Positions 29,393 through 39,500 of a DNA stretch of 64,000 bases are shown here, one piece after another (within the stretch, counting starts at the first letter, position 1; each line of letters begins with the position of its first letter). The position numbers and the translations under genes are program-made. Location of the stretch: the NCBI GenBank assembly GCA_963556255.1, contig OY744610.1:9365777-9429776 (forward strand). Reading direction: 5' to 3'. The stretch comes from Allolobophora icterica. Its lineage: Eukaryota; Annelida; Clitellata; Crassiclitellata; Lumbricidae. The notes below the pieces were generated by a model. That model was not told where the DNA came from. It made no database searches and worked only from the letters and a program-made list of their open reading frames with translations.

Positions 29393-32050
29393 CTGCCCTC
29401 ATAAGAAAGAACCACGCATCTGCAAAAAGTTGATTTTGAGATAAATGCAAAAAACATAAATTGGTTATTGCCAAGTAGATCCTATATTCACATTCATTTT
29501 TGCTTTTAACCAACATATGCAACAAAAAACTACCATTTTTAGGGGGAAATAAATTTTAAATATTTTTTCTCATAAATATTTTAAATGTCAGTAAATGTGT
29601 TTTTACTTAGATTTGAAGACCGACGACATAACCCAATAATTGCTAAGAACAACGCATCTGCATAAATTCGTGTTTTAGTGTCGAATAATTCAGCAATTGA
29701 CTCATATTTCAGGTCACATATATCAAACAACATAGGCGTAATGTGTGGCGGTACGAGGGGTACGCGTACCCCAACTATTTTTTACACGGGGGTACCGTAC
29801 CCCCACTTTTTAAACAATGCCAATCAATATTTTATTATTGAGCCTTCCCAGAGATCGCAGTCTCCGCCCTGCTTCGTGTATGTAAGAAATTGGTATTCCC
29901 TCTTTTTAGACCAAAGTTACACCTCTGGGATACTAGGGGTACGCAGGATATACGTACCCCCAATTTTTGTAACATTGCCAATCAATATTTTATTATTGAG
30001 CCTTCCCAGAGATCGCAGTCTCAGCCCTGCTTCGTGTATGTAAGAAATTGGTATTCCCACTTTTTAGATCAAAGTTACACCTCTGGGGTACTAGGGGTAC
30101 GCGGGGTATACGTACCCCAATTTTTTTAACATTGCCAATCAATATTTTATTATTGAGCCTTGCCAGAGATCGCAGTCTCCGCCCTGCTTCGTGTATGTAA
30201 GAAATTAGTATTCCCACATTTTTAGACCAAAGTTACACCTCTGGGGTACTAGGGGTACGCGGGGTATACGTACCCCCAATTTTTTTAACACTGCCTATCA
30301 ATATTTTATTATTCAGCATTCCCAGAAATCGTAGTCCCTACCTTGCTTCGTGTATGTAAAAAATTGGTACCCCACTTTTTAGACCAAAGTTACGCCCCTT
30401 GGGGTACGAGGGTACGCGTACCCCTACTTTTTTTTACTGGGGGTACCGTACCCCTACTTTTCAAACCATGCCAATCAATATTTTATTATTGAGCCTCTCA
30501 GAAATCACAGTCTCTGCCTTGCTTCGTGTATGCATGTAAGAAACTGATACCCCCACTTTTCAGACCAAAGTTACGCCTCTGTCAACCATAATTTTAAAGA
30601 TATGAAACCAGTTATATACAGCTTTAAAAATATTGATATCGCTTATATTTGATCATATCCGACTATCAAAACAGTCTTTGATAGTGAACATGTCACAGAA
30701 CAGATGAAGAAGAACCACGCTTAGGCCTACTAATCTGCATCTTAGGTCCACAACATCTGATGTCTTAATATCTTGCCAGAATTTTTTTCTATTTTCTGGC
30801 AACAGAACGGTCAGTTTAGAAATAGGCCCTTATGTCATCTTTTTTCTCCCGGGGAATCCCTCTCGCCTCAGTTCTTGTATTTGGGTTTTGGACGCCTAAT
30901 TTGCATATACGTGCAATTAAGATTATCATTAGGCCTACTGCATAAACAATTATGTAAAGAAAATTCTTCACACCGCTCACACTCCTCGTTACCCAGTTTG
31001 TAAATGAAATGTTCATCTGCTTTATCACAATGTCATCATGGTCTAGAGATCATAACAGCAGACTACAACTTAATGTTTCGCTGTGAAGTCATCATACATT
31101 TCTGTAATAGAAATGTCTGATGGGAAGTACGCCTGTTTGGGCATGCTCCCGACGATAGTGTGATATGGTTGGATGAAATGAATCAATGTGTAATCGGATA
31201 AAAAAACAGCCAGACGCATCCCACACCCTCTGTACTTAGGCCTATCCTCTCCACACATTTTATCATATCGTCTTTCTGACTCTTTAAAGTTAAATCATAA
31301 AAACCTCAACCATGTAAGCCTACAAAACAATCTGGGTCTACTCGAATCCCCGAAACTAGGTAAAATGCAAAATTGATCGAATTCCCGAAAACAGCCAAGC
31401 GCTCGAAACCTGAAAACTAGTATGGATTAGCCGGACAATATCCTGTATAGAATATTTGAAAATGTATCTAAAAGTTAGATTTACACAAATAACTTTGTTG
31501 TAACTTGGAAAATAGATTTCGGAGATCCGACGGGAATTAGGGTGTCGGGAATTCGCTAGGCACCCAAAACAATCACCCGTATTCACAAACAAAGTAATGA
31601 TAAATCATTTAAAACATTTAAAACGTTTGAAATTACTATATTTTTTGTTGCTCAAATTTCACTTAATCTCACGGCGTGATGAATAATGAACACCACCAAG
31701 ACGGATTAAAATTACAGTCTTAAAAATAATTAATTATCGCTGAGATTCGTAAAATTAAACGTAATAATTGTCTGGAAGTAGTAACTGCGCATGCGCGTGG
31801 CCACGTATCTGCAAATAGCGCTGTCTGTTACTAGCAATAAACAACGCATGTCAGATGCGTGGTTCCTACTTAGTATTTGATACGAAGTGTGCAGATACGT
31901 GGGTTTAACGAAGGCTGGTTCTCTATGATCGCATCAAGATAGGAGGTTCTTACTTCCTACCAAGGTGTAAGACCACTAATACATGCAGAAACTGCATCTA
32001 ACTCAAAACGGCCAAATTTTCAGTTACGTGGTTCTTTCTTATGAGGGCAG
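29393..32050. mobile_element. 2.66-kb DNA transposon with perfect 24-bp terminal inverted repeats
   Basis: The ends start CTGCCCTCATAAGAAAGAAC plus CACG, and the right end is the exact reverse complement. It is flanked by TAAT on both sides (29389-29392 and 32051-32054). The word ACCACGCATCTGCA or close variants recurs inside near both ends (29410, 29650, 30713, 31800, 31855, 31893), like subterminal repeats of Sola, CACTA or similar transposons. No transposase frame is present. A hAT element is nested at 29731. Superfamily unassigned. Confidence 0.82.
29731..30581. mobile_element. Nested hAT-type element with five ~160-bp tandem units
   Basis: Begins CATAGGCGTAA and ends TTACGCCTCTG. The flanks TCAAACAA and TCAACCAT agree at 6 of 8 positions. 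The unit landmark GCC-ATCAATATTTTATTATT starts at 29819, 29977, 30133, 30293 and 30470, giving periods of 158, 156, 160 and 177 bp. Each unit carries a GGGGTACGCGTACCCC-like palindrome. The 9651-10036 relative has one unit. Confidence 0.78.
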
Positions 32051-32683
32051 TAATGCTCTTAGGTTATGCCAGCTTTTTACCACTCATCTATTCCCCTTCC
32101 AAGACTTATATTGCTTGTATTTCTCCAGCTAGTGCTGTTCCACAAATTCCATCATTTTCCCCGTTTAGTACTTGGCATGTAGATCTGTCTGCACATGTAG
32201 TTTCGTCGAAATGATAAAACCAAAATTGGGCTATCTCGCTTCCTTCCGGTCAACATTCTCGATAAACTCGTAATTTTACAATTTAACGATCAAACCCGAA
32301 ATAAAATGGCGTTTGAAACTGAGGTCGTTGGTACGCTATTAAGTGGGGACAATTATTAAACAACGAAGACCAAAGATAATAGACATGGTATGCGCAGCGT
32401 CTTCATCTCAACCGAAGTTTTCCAATGGATTTTGTTTGGAGCGCGGTGCAATTTTACCGGTACTCGCCTTCATCTCAACTTAAGTTCCACAAGAAGTAAA
32501 ATGATTTTACTTCTGAAAATAATTCCTAATTTCGTTCATAATTTTAGTTCGGCAAATAATTCCTAATTCAATTTCTAATTTCGTTCTTTCTGCTGAAATA
32601 ATTCCTACTTTTACTTCTAGTTTTCGTTAACGAAATCATTTATTTTTACTTCTAATTTTAGTTTTCGTTAACGAAAATATCAC
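32051..32683. other. Spacer, no gene
   Basis: 32490-32680 is built of ATTTTACTTCTAATTTTAG-like repeats leading into the CAGG array. No coding signal. Confidence 0.4.
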
Positions 32684-32685
32684 TG

Positions 32686-32748
<63 letters not shown>

Positions 32749-32836
32749 TAGGCAGCAGGCAGGCAGGCAGGCAGGAAGGCAGCAGGCAGGCAGCAGGCAG
32801 GCAGGCAGGCAGCAGAAAGGCAGGCAGGCAGGCAGC
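32684..32836. repeat. (CAGG)n minisatellite
   Basis: About 150 bp of CAGG units with periodic CAGCAGG interruptions. The Cys/Leu/Pro/Ala-rich frames on the minus strand are artefacts of this array. Confidence 0.95.
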
Positions 32837-33350
32837 CATGATGAGCGTCCTAGAGCATGCACTGAACGCACAAACGATCAATCGCAATCGGTCACAATAA
32901 CAGGATAACATTGAACTGTTGATATTAGCAGTTTAGTGAGTAGCAGTTACTGCAGTAGCAGTTAGGCCATATCAGATTATAGCAGTTGTAAGTTATAGGC
33001 CTAACGTCCTAAGAGGCTTCTTACAAAATGCACTGATACCAAGCTATGCGAGTGTAATTGGAAATGGGACGGCTACGCAATTTTAGCGTTTAATGACATG
33101 AACTATTATTTCATGTCATTAAACGTTAAAATTGCCATATGAAATAAAACTCTGAATTTAGACACCTTCTATTAAAAGTATAGTTGTTCTATAATAATCG
33201 TGAATTGCGTTCAATTGTTATTGAGAACCCCACTAATCTGCGGAAGTAGGCCTAAATAAGGAACTTAAATATGCTTATAATTATGAAGAGAGATGTCGAT
33301 GACATAGAATATAGATAAGTGTAGCATAGCCAAATAATGAGAATTGCACT
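32837..33350. repeat. Repeat paralogous to 25775-26270
   Basis: The same ordered landmarks follow the CAGG array as at 25.7 kb (ATGATGAGCGTCCTAGAGC, ACAGGATAACATTGAACTG, CGTCCTAAGAGGCTTCTT). 33085-33135 also forms an imperfect inverted repeat around TGACATGAACTATTATTTCATGTCA. Confidence 0.65.
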
Positions 33351-33364
33351 ATAAAACTCCTTAT

Positions 33365-33903
33365 ATGCCCTTTTTGTTCACGAACACACGACCGTAGACG
33401 TGGAGGCCACTGTTTGATGGCCCGATCGATGATCACGTGGTCAAACAGCTGCCACTCTTCAATCAGACGCGAAATCCAAACCTGGAGTGTACTGGAGGAG
33501 CGCGTTTATCGTTCCCGCATTCGTGACGTCGAACACCGGAGGCGCGTCTGATTGAAGAGTGGCAGCTGTTTGACCACGTGATCATCGATCGGGCCATCAA
33601 ACAGTGGCCTCCACCGGCTCCACGTCTACGGTCGTGTGTTCGTGAACAAAAAGGGCATTTTGAACACCAGCTGTAGCTGAACTTCACTTCCTTATGGCTC
33701 TTGTATGTTGGAAACTTCCCATTTTCAGGGCTGCGTCTCAAACATTCACAAACTTGACAAACTCGGCAACATTTCGAAACGGCGTTAGGATTTGGTTGTA
33801 ATATGGCTATTGTTGTTGTTTTTAAAATTTCACGCAAATGCTAAATGTTTTGACCGAGTTATGACACTTTTTCTTGGGGTCCACTTTTCATCGGGACACA
33901 GTG
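33365..33903 (+). mobile_element. Tc1/mariner relic with a fold-back duplication of its transposase end
   Basis: 33543-33658 and 33365-33471 are inverted copies, identical except for a 9-bp gap, separated by 71 bp. The right copy is the coding one. The right element end reads CTTTTTCTTGGGGTCCAC, then CGGGACACAGTG with TA following at 33904. The left terminal repeat is missing and replaced by the inverted arm. Confidence 0.8.
33490..33676 (+). pseudogene. Mariner-type transposase C-terminus, frameshifted
   Basis: WSVLEERVYRSRIRDVEH lies in one frame, followed in another by RLIEEWQLFDHVIIDRAIKQ and CVREQKGHFEHQL before a TAG at 33674. This is the usual end of an IS630/Tc1/mariner transposase. 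A frameshift near 33538 separates the parts and no catalytic residues are left. Confidence 0.75.
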
Positions 33904-34440
33904 TATAAATAGAGCCTAATATCATTTTTAATTTTCATTGTTTAGCGACATCTTGTGGTGTCCAGCGTCGTTGACGTCGACTCGTCTCAAAGAATAGTCA
34001 TTTGTAATGTACAACAAAGGTGTTCCGTGTTACTAGCGATTGAACGGTAGTAAATGTAAATGTAAATGTCATCGCGTACGGACCGAGCTATAAATCTCTG
34101 AAATAAAACAGCATCGGATTTTTGGGTTAGGTTAGATATTGTTTAACGAGTCTGTCAACAAGAGAGAATCCGCCAAAACCAAAGACCTGGTCAACAGGAT
34201 AAATATGTAAAAGCACGAGGCATATGTATAGTCTTGAGAGTACTATAAAAAGGTGTCTTAACCGTACCTAATATTATTCGTATTGTTCACTGTTTAGCGA
34301 CATCTTGTGGTTGCCAGGGCCGTTAAAAACCACAGCCACAGCAGCCATTAGATGTCGTTGACCGTTGGAATACAACTAAACATTTTCTAACAGATACGCT
34401 GTAATATCGCCCAGGCCCCTTTCAATTGAGTTTTTCACAA
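33904..34440. repeat. Dispersed AAAGGTGTC / CGACATCTTGTGG modules
   Basis: Forward modules lie at 33944 and 34294 (TTTAGCGACATCTTGTGG) and a reverse one at 34356 (CCATTAGATGTCGTTGAC). AAAAGGTGTCTTAACCG lies at 34247. No gene. Confidence 0.55.
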
Positions 34441-34446
34441 TCTGCA

Positions 34447-34765
34447 GTCGAAAAGCGATTTGCGGAATCAAACTCTGGTTCCTTAAACAACATACATTAG
34501 TTTTGTAGCGCCTGACTTGAAACTTTGATTCAGATTGCAGACATCTTTTACTTCTTCGATATGGAAGACAAAGAGGCCTTGAAATTAGTCAGAATATGCG
34601 AGATATCGCGGGTGTTTTAAAGCTTCAAGCTCCCCACCCTTCCCCGGCTGCAATCATCAAAGTTTCTCAGCACTTAATATCAAGTTAGAAAAGGGAGACA
34701 GCGCAACTAACTTTATCGACAGAAAGCGATAACAACCCAGATTGGGTCAAACTTCAGCAAGCCAT
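34447..34765. repeat. Repeat, copy 1 (partner 35676-35989 continuing at 37468)
   Basis: Long ordered identity: TTTGCGGAATCAAACTC, ATATGGAAGACAAAGAGGCC, ATGCGAGATATCGCGGGTG, and TCAAACTTCAGCAAGCCATG. In the partner the last word lies beyond the hAT insertion at 35990-37459. Confidence 0.85.
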
Positions 34766-35675
34766 GCAGTGAGATAAAGCTAAAGTGGTTCACTGTACAG
34801 TACCTGGAAAATCTTTATAGGACCCTACATGTAAATACCAGAATAATTTCGATTGAAACCAGTCAGGTTGTATGTGTGTTCGTATGCATGTATGTTCGTA
34901 TGTATGTATGTACGTGTGTATATATGTTCGTATGTTTGTATGTAAACATTTATCAGAACACTTATTCCAGCTCATTTGAAGTACCAAAAAAAGGCTCTGT
35001 ACCAATGACTACCTGATAGTAAACAGGTGACTTTTAAGATATTTAGCAAATGTCTGCCGCACAGAATCAAAGGCAACAGTAAGTAAGTGGAGTGGCAGAC
35101 TGTTCCAGGAGGACGGTTCAGGTTCAGCACACAAGAAGGCGCGCCGGGATCGAACTGAAGTGCGACAGAGTGGCATCTGCAAATCTCTATTTGATGTAGA
35201 ACGTATCGATTACCGACCTAGTATATAAATTGTCGCAGCAAATGGTAACGACCTATGTGCACTATCACTGAATTTAGCTTATTTATAAGAAATCGCAAGA
35301 GATATAATAATAATAAAATAAAATATAATAAAATGTAGGATGTTGTAGGCCCTATGCGTATGATGTCTCTCCGATTTTTATTCGACTGGTTGTCATTTGT
35401 TTCCAAAACCTATCCGAAGTACAGCGAAGTATAAGATAACGAATAAATTAAGAATCATAATTAGACTGGAATAATTAGGTTAATAAGACGATTGGAAAAT
35501 GATTCTTTGCTTACAATCACACACTGTTTCAGATAGTCGATGACGTCACGTTGTCCTTGGCGATCGGCGTGTACCATGGCAACGTCGCATGCTAATCTCT
35601 CTGCACGTATTAAGTTCAAAATCCTTTTTCTGGTGTCAAAGTTTCGCCCCCAAATATTTAATTGATGTAATTCAC
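34766..35675. other. Spacer with microsatellite, no gene supported
   Basis: 34865-34945 is a TATG/TTCG microsatellite. 35320-35450 matches 50520-50640 (GTACAGCGAAGTATAAGAT). A 78-aa minus frame at 35461-35697 has no recognised family. Confidence 0.45.
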
Positions 35676-35989
35676 CGGCCTCGATTTGCGGAATCAAACT
35701 CCGGTTTCTTAATCAACAGACATTAGTTTTGTAGCGCCTGATTTGAAACTTAGATTCGGATGGCAGACACCTTTTACTTTTTCGATATGGAAGACAAAGA
35801 GGCCATGAAATTAATCAGAATATGCGAGATATCGCGGGTGTTTTAAAGCTTCCAGCTCCCCACCCTTCCCCAGCTGCAATCATCAAAGTTTCTCACCACC
35901 TTATATCAAGTTAGAAAAGGAGACAGCGCAACTTACTTTATCGACGCTTAATGTATTCGAATCCACAGACATCGATAAAACCTTGATTG
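35676..35989. repeat. Repeat, copy 2, interrupted by hAT element
   Basis: Partner of 34447-34765. It ends with the target duplication CTTGATTG at 35982-35989 and resumes after the insertion at 37468. Confidence 0.85.
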
Positions 35990-37459
35990 CATAGGCGCCG
36001 ACTCCACAGGGGCAACAGGGACTTTCGCCCCAGTACTCACCAAGGTTGTGGGGCAAAAGTATAGTTTCGCCCCAGTACTTTTTTGGCCATTCAAAATTTC
36101 AAAATGCTTAATTAATAAATCTTACTTAAGGGCATATTCTGGTCTCAGACAACTGAAAACGCAACTGCGAAACACTATGACACAGACAATTAGATTAAAC
36201 ACCATTGCAGTTTTGAACTGTCATCGAGCGTATACCTGGAAGCAGTGGACATTGACACAGTTCTTTACGAATTCATAAGTAAATGCGCTGTTCGACAAAA
36301 TACATTCGCCATGAAGTTCAGAAGTTAAGACTGTAACTAAAGTCTTTTTTTCTGGCAAACTTCATGTGCAACTGCTACAAAATGAGATTTGTTAGAGAAA
36401 GTAGCTATAGTTAGTACTAGTTAGTCGTTACAGAAAACTGAAATTTGTTTGGTGAGTAGTGGCCTAATACTCATGGTTGTTGTGTACTTGTCTGTATGAT
36501 TGAGCAGAGGTAGCACTGTTCCCTAGTATTGCAGTTAGTCTCTTCCCAGTTGAAAGGGCCAGGGCCTGCTACATGGAGTTGGGGGAGAGGAAGCAGACTG
36601 CTTCCAATATGTGCCCGGGGGAGTTCCCCCTAATGAAATGGATGTTGCTGTTCAATTGACAGAACGCCTGCTGACTCAACTGTTGCAATGTATCGGCTGT
36701 GGACTGTAATCAAGTCTCTAGTTGGTCAATGCTACAATAATTTTCGTGTAGTGCAGTGATAATGGGATTATCAAGTCTTGAAATATTCCTGCAAAAAGAA
36801 TTGTCGCCTTGATAACACTGTAATAGGCAGGGATGAAGCCTGTTACCGCTGCATTACACCAGAAATATGCATTCATAATGCAATCTTTAAAATCCCCATA
36901 TATTTGCTGAACAGTAGGCCTATCCCATATTGCCAAATATTTTAACATGTGTCCCATATTTTGGAAATTTTGTCCCGTATTCATACAACCTGTCCCATAA
37001 AATATTTGCAGTGCACTGGAAGTCCTGCAGAAATTAATTCAACAGTTCAGTTGAAGTAAAATGTATAATTTTCCAAAACCAGTTTTCTTTCTCCAAAAAT
37101 GCGCTAAAATTCACCTACGGCAATGTAGAAATCCAAAATTTTTCCGGGGGAGGACCCCCGAGCCCCTGCTTCAAAGGGAGGGGCAGGGTGAGAATGGTAA
37201 AGGAGGGGGAAAGGGTAGGGTAGGGGATAAGTGGTGGGGAAGGGGAAGGGGACGGGTAGGGGAGGTAGGGGAAGGGTTTGCAGTGAGGGGGATTGATTCC
37301 AGCTTGCAGGGGTATAGTAGGCCCTGGAAAAGGCTTGAGGAAAGAGGGGACTCGGGGAGAGGGAAGGCAGGGCAGGATGGGCGATGGGATCATCCGGTCA
37401 GGGGATCATGGGAATGAAATTCTTGCCCCAGTACCTTTTACTAAAAGTCGGCGCCTATG
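35990..37459. mobile_element. 1.47-kb non-autonomous hAT element
   Basis: Exact 8-bp target duplication CTTGATTG at 35982-35989 and 37460-37467. Terminal inverted repeat CATAGGCGCCGACT at the left and its exact reverse complement at the right. The ends fit hAT (CA...TG). No transposase is readable inside; 37140-37290 is G-rich low-complexity sequence. The flanking repeat gives the uninterrupted reference. Confidence 0.93.
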
Positions 37460-37467
37460 CTTGATTG

Positions 37468-37770
37468 GATCAAACTTCAGCAAGCCATGCATCGTCCACT
37501 TCGCTCCTCAAACAGATTTGATCTCTCAGTTCCTCATACTAGAACAACTATGGCTCAGTCCGGATCTTTTGCCTCAATTGGTCTCTCTCTCTGGAATACA
37601 CTGTCTCCTTCTACTCGCTCTCAAATTTTAATAAGTAACCCTTCATCTTCTTTTGCTTTCCTCAAGACTTATTTCTTTTCTCTTGGCCTTGCGCACTGGG
37701 AGCGCCTCTGAACGGTTCACCCTACTAGAGGCGCTTTATAAATGCTTGAATACAATACAATACAATACAA
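37468..37770 (+). mobile_element. LINE 3' end, AATAC tail
   Basis: Readable ORF end: HRPLRSSNRFDLSVPHTRTT, then MAQSGSFASIGLSLWNTLSP and FAFLKTYFFSLGLAHWERL. The 3' end carries GGCGCTTTATAAATGCTTG and an AATACAATACAATACAAT tail. The repeat copy at 34447-34765 shows that the 5' part of this unit also occurs elsewhere. Confidence 0.8.
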
Positions 37771-38127
37771 TAATCAACCCTTCTTCGTAGCGATTCCACG
37801 ATCGGCTTCGTTGGAGATCAACCATTTTAAGGGTTTCTATGACAACAGAAGGTACATGGATGTTTGCTAAATTCCAAATGGAAGCCATCTCATATATATA
37901 TACATTATTAGAAATAATATATATTTTTATACGTATATAAACCATATAGATATATATATATATATCAGAAATAATAAATATTTTATATGTATTTAAATCA
38001 CGGAAGCCGCAAGATTGCGTTTAACAATGGATGCTACCATATGAAATTACAACGCTTCGAATAGACACCTTTTATCAAGGTCATCATATTACTATAATAA
38101 ACATTAATTGCATAGCAGTGTTACATT
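37771..38127. other. Spacer with AT microsatellites, no gene
   Basis: 37890-37980 is (TA)n-rich. 38010-38075 carries the reverse module CGCAAGATTGCGTTTAAC and TAGACACCTTTTATC. Confidence 0.5.
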
Positions 38128-38135
38128 GTCTAGAT

Positions 38136-38716
38136 TCTACTGAGTTTCCGAAACTATGGGTCGCGACCCAAAAGTGGGTCGCGAACAGTGGCGGAGCCAC
38201 GATTTGAAAAGTAGTAGGCCTACGGCAAATTAGGGGTACGGCAAAAAAAGTGGTATGGCAAAAGTAGGTTGTTGCCATATCACCTTAAACAGTGGTACGG
38301 CAAAAACCGTATCACAAGTAAAGGCGGCGCCGCCACTGGTCGCGAAGCTCTGGCAAGTGGGTCGTCAAATGTTTTCGAGAAACTTTTAGTTTTGGAGCAA
38401 CACTTTGCTATGATTGGGCAATAACTAGCTGTCGTAATTGTGCGTGTATATATGAACAGAAAACAATTACCACGACATTTAGCAACGCGAGATTATTAAA
38501 AACTTCTGCTACTAAAATAAACTACGTTAATTTAAATATCACAAATTTAATGCTTTAAATATGCCAATTTTTAAACGCTGTATGTAAATCCGCATAATTC
38601 GATGCCAGTTTACGAAGCAAACTTTAGTACACAATGCTTAAATTGACACAGTGGGTCCCGAGACTTCCAAGATATTCACAAGTGGGTCGCGACCCAGAGA
38701 AGTTTGAGAACCACTG
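38136..38716. mobile_element. hAT element with nested MITE
   Basis: Target duplication GTCTAGAT at 38128-38135 and 38717-38724. The right end read outward is CAGTGGTTCTCAAACTTC, the classical Charlie-like hAT terminus, followed by TGGGTCGCGACCCAC. The left end is the same sequence mutated. It is interrupted by the 153-bp MITE at 38186. Confidence 0.88.
38186..38338. mobile_element. 153-bp hAT MITE nested in another hAT
   Basis: Exact 8-bp target duplication GTCGCGAA at 38178-38185 and 38339-38346. Terminal repeats CAGTGGCGGAGCC and GGCGCCGCCACTG are inverted with one mismatch. Its target is the GGTCGCG palindrome of the host element. Confidence 0.93.
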
Positions 38717-38724
38717 GTCTAGAT

Positions 38725-39254
38725 GAGAGAACTTGATATGATGTAGAAGGGTACCGAATTGACTAAAGTTACTGAACCGTACCTTTGCTATAGGCGACCG
38801 ACCAAGGAGAGCGATTGATCGCTTGCCTCAAATGAGACGCTCCTCCGTTGACGTCGCCCTCCTCCTTTTCCCCGGCTTGGGACTGGCAGTACCAGAATAC
38901 GGGCAGTAACGCAGTTCTTAAGACAAGAGTAGTAGTTTCCAGTGTTTAGCGACATCTCGTGGCTGCCAGGGTCGTTGATTTGTCGACCTGTACGTAGGCC
39001 TACATAGTAATAAGAAACTATTCTACCAACAGTCAGATAGCGGAAGAGCAAGACTATTGTAGTAGTTTCCGGCTTCTGAACGACATCTAGCGGCTGCTAG
39101 AATTGCCACAGTCACCAGGAGATGATAGACATCGTGTAGGGAAAAAATGGGTCCCTATCTATACTAATAGTTTATACTGTTCTATATAAGAATGTTTAGC
39201 AAGGGCTAAAGTCTACTTAACCCTGTTAGGGTTCCCTATAAGCAGCCATGATTA
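38725..39254. repeat. Spacer with ACATCT modules, no gene
   Basis: TTTAGCGACATCTCGTGGC at 38945 and GAACGACATCTAGCGGCTGC at 39078 are forward modules. 39060-39240 parallels 25180-25460 and 27655-27830. Confidence 0.55.
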
Positions 39255-39500
39255 TGAAGTGTTAACGACTTCATTTTCTTAGCATCGGCATATGAGGACG
39301 GGTTGGCGTCCTCTTCCTCGCCGTCTGATCTTCACACTGACAGTTTCCGGTCAATGTGCTGTTCAAAGCTGCTTTCGCTAGTGGACGCAGGTGGAACAGA
39401 AATCGCGATACAAATTTCTGCCATGACAGGACCTGAACCACGACCTTTCGGTTGACACTCCAGCATCCTAACGACTACAATAACGTCCAGCCAATGTGCC
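39255..39500 (-). mobile_element. tRNA-derived SINE
   Basis: On the minus strand the A-box-like GTCGTTAGGATGC is followed by the B-box-like GTGGTTCAGGTCC, then the GCAGAAATTTG stem and the CGGCGAGGAAGAGGA core shared with 28086 and 53402. Confidence 0.7.

Noticed and set aside
29819..30500. CRISPR-like array of ~160-bp units
   Set aside because: Whole units repeat, including the would-be spacers, inside a hAT-type element.
32684..32836. CRISPR-like array
   Set aside because: Four-base units without spacers, in a metazoan context.
32636..32911. Cys/Leu/Pro/Ala-rich ORFs
   Set aside because: Translation of the CAGG minisatellite only.
35461..35697. 78-aa minus-strand ORF with protein-like composition
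   Set aside because: No homology recognised and it lies between repeats; might be an old exon but there is no support.
37061..37417. Gly/Arg-rich ORF inside the hAT element
   Set aside because: Produced by a G-rich low-complexity tract; no transposase motifs.
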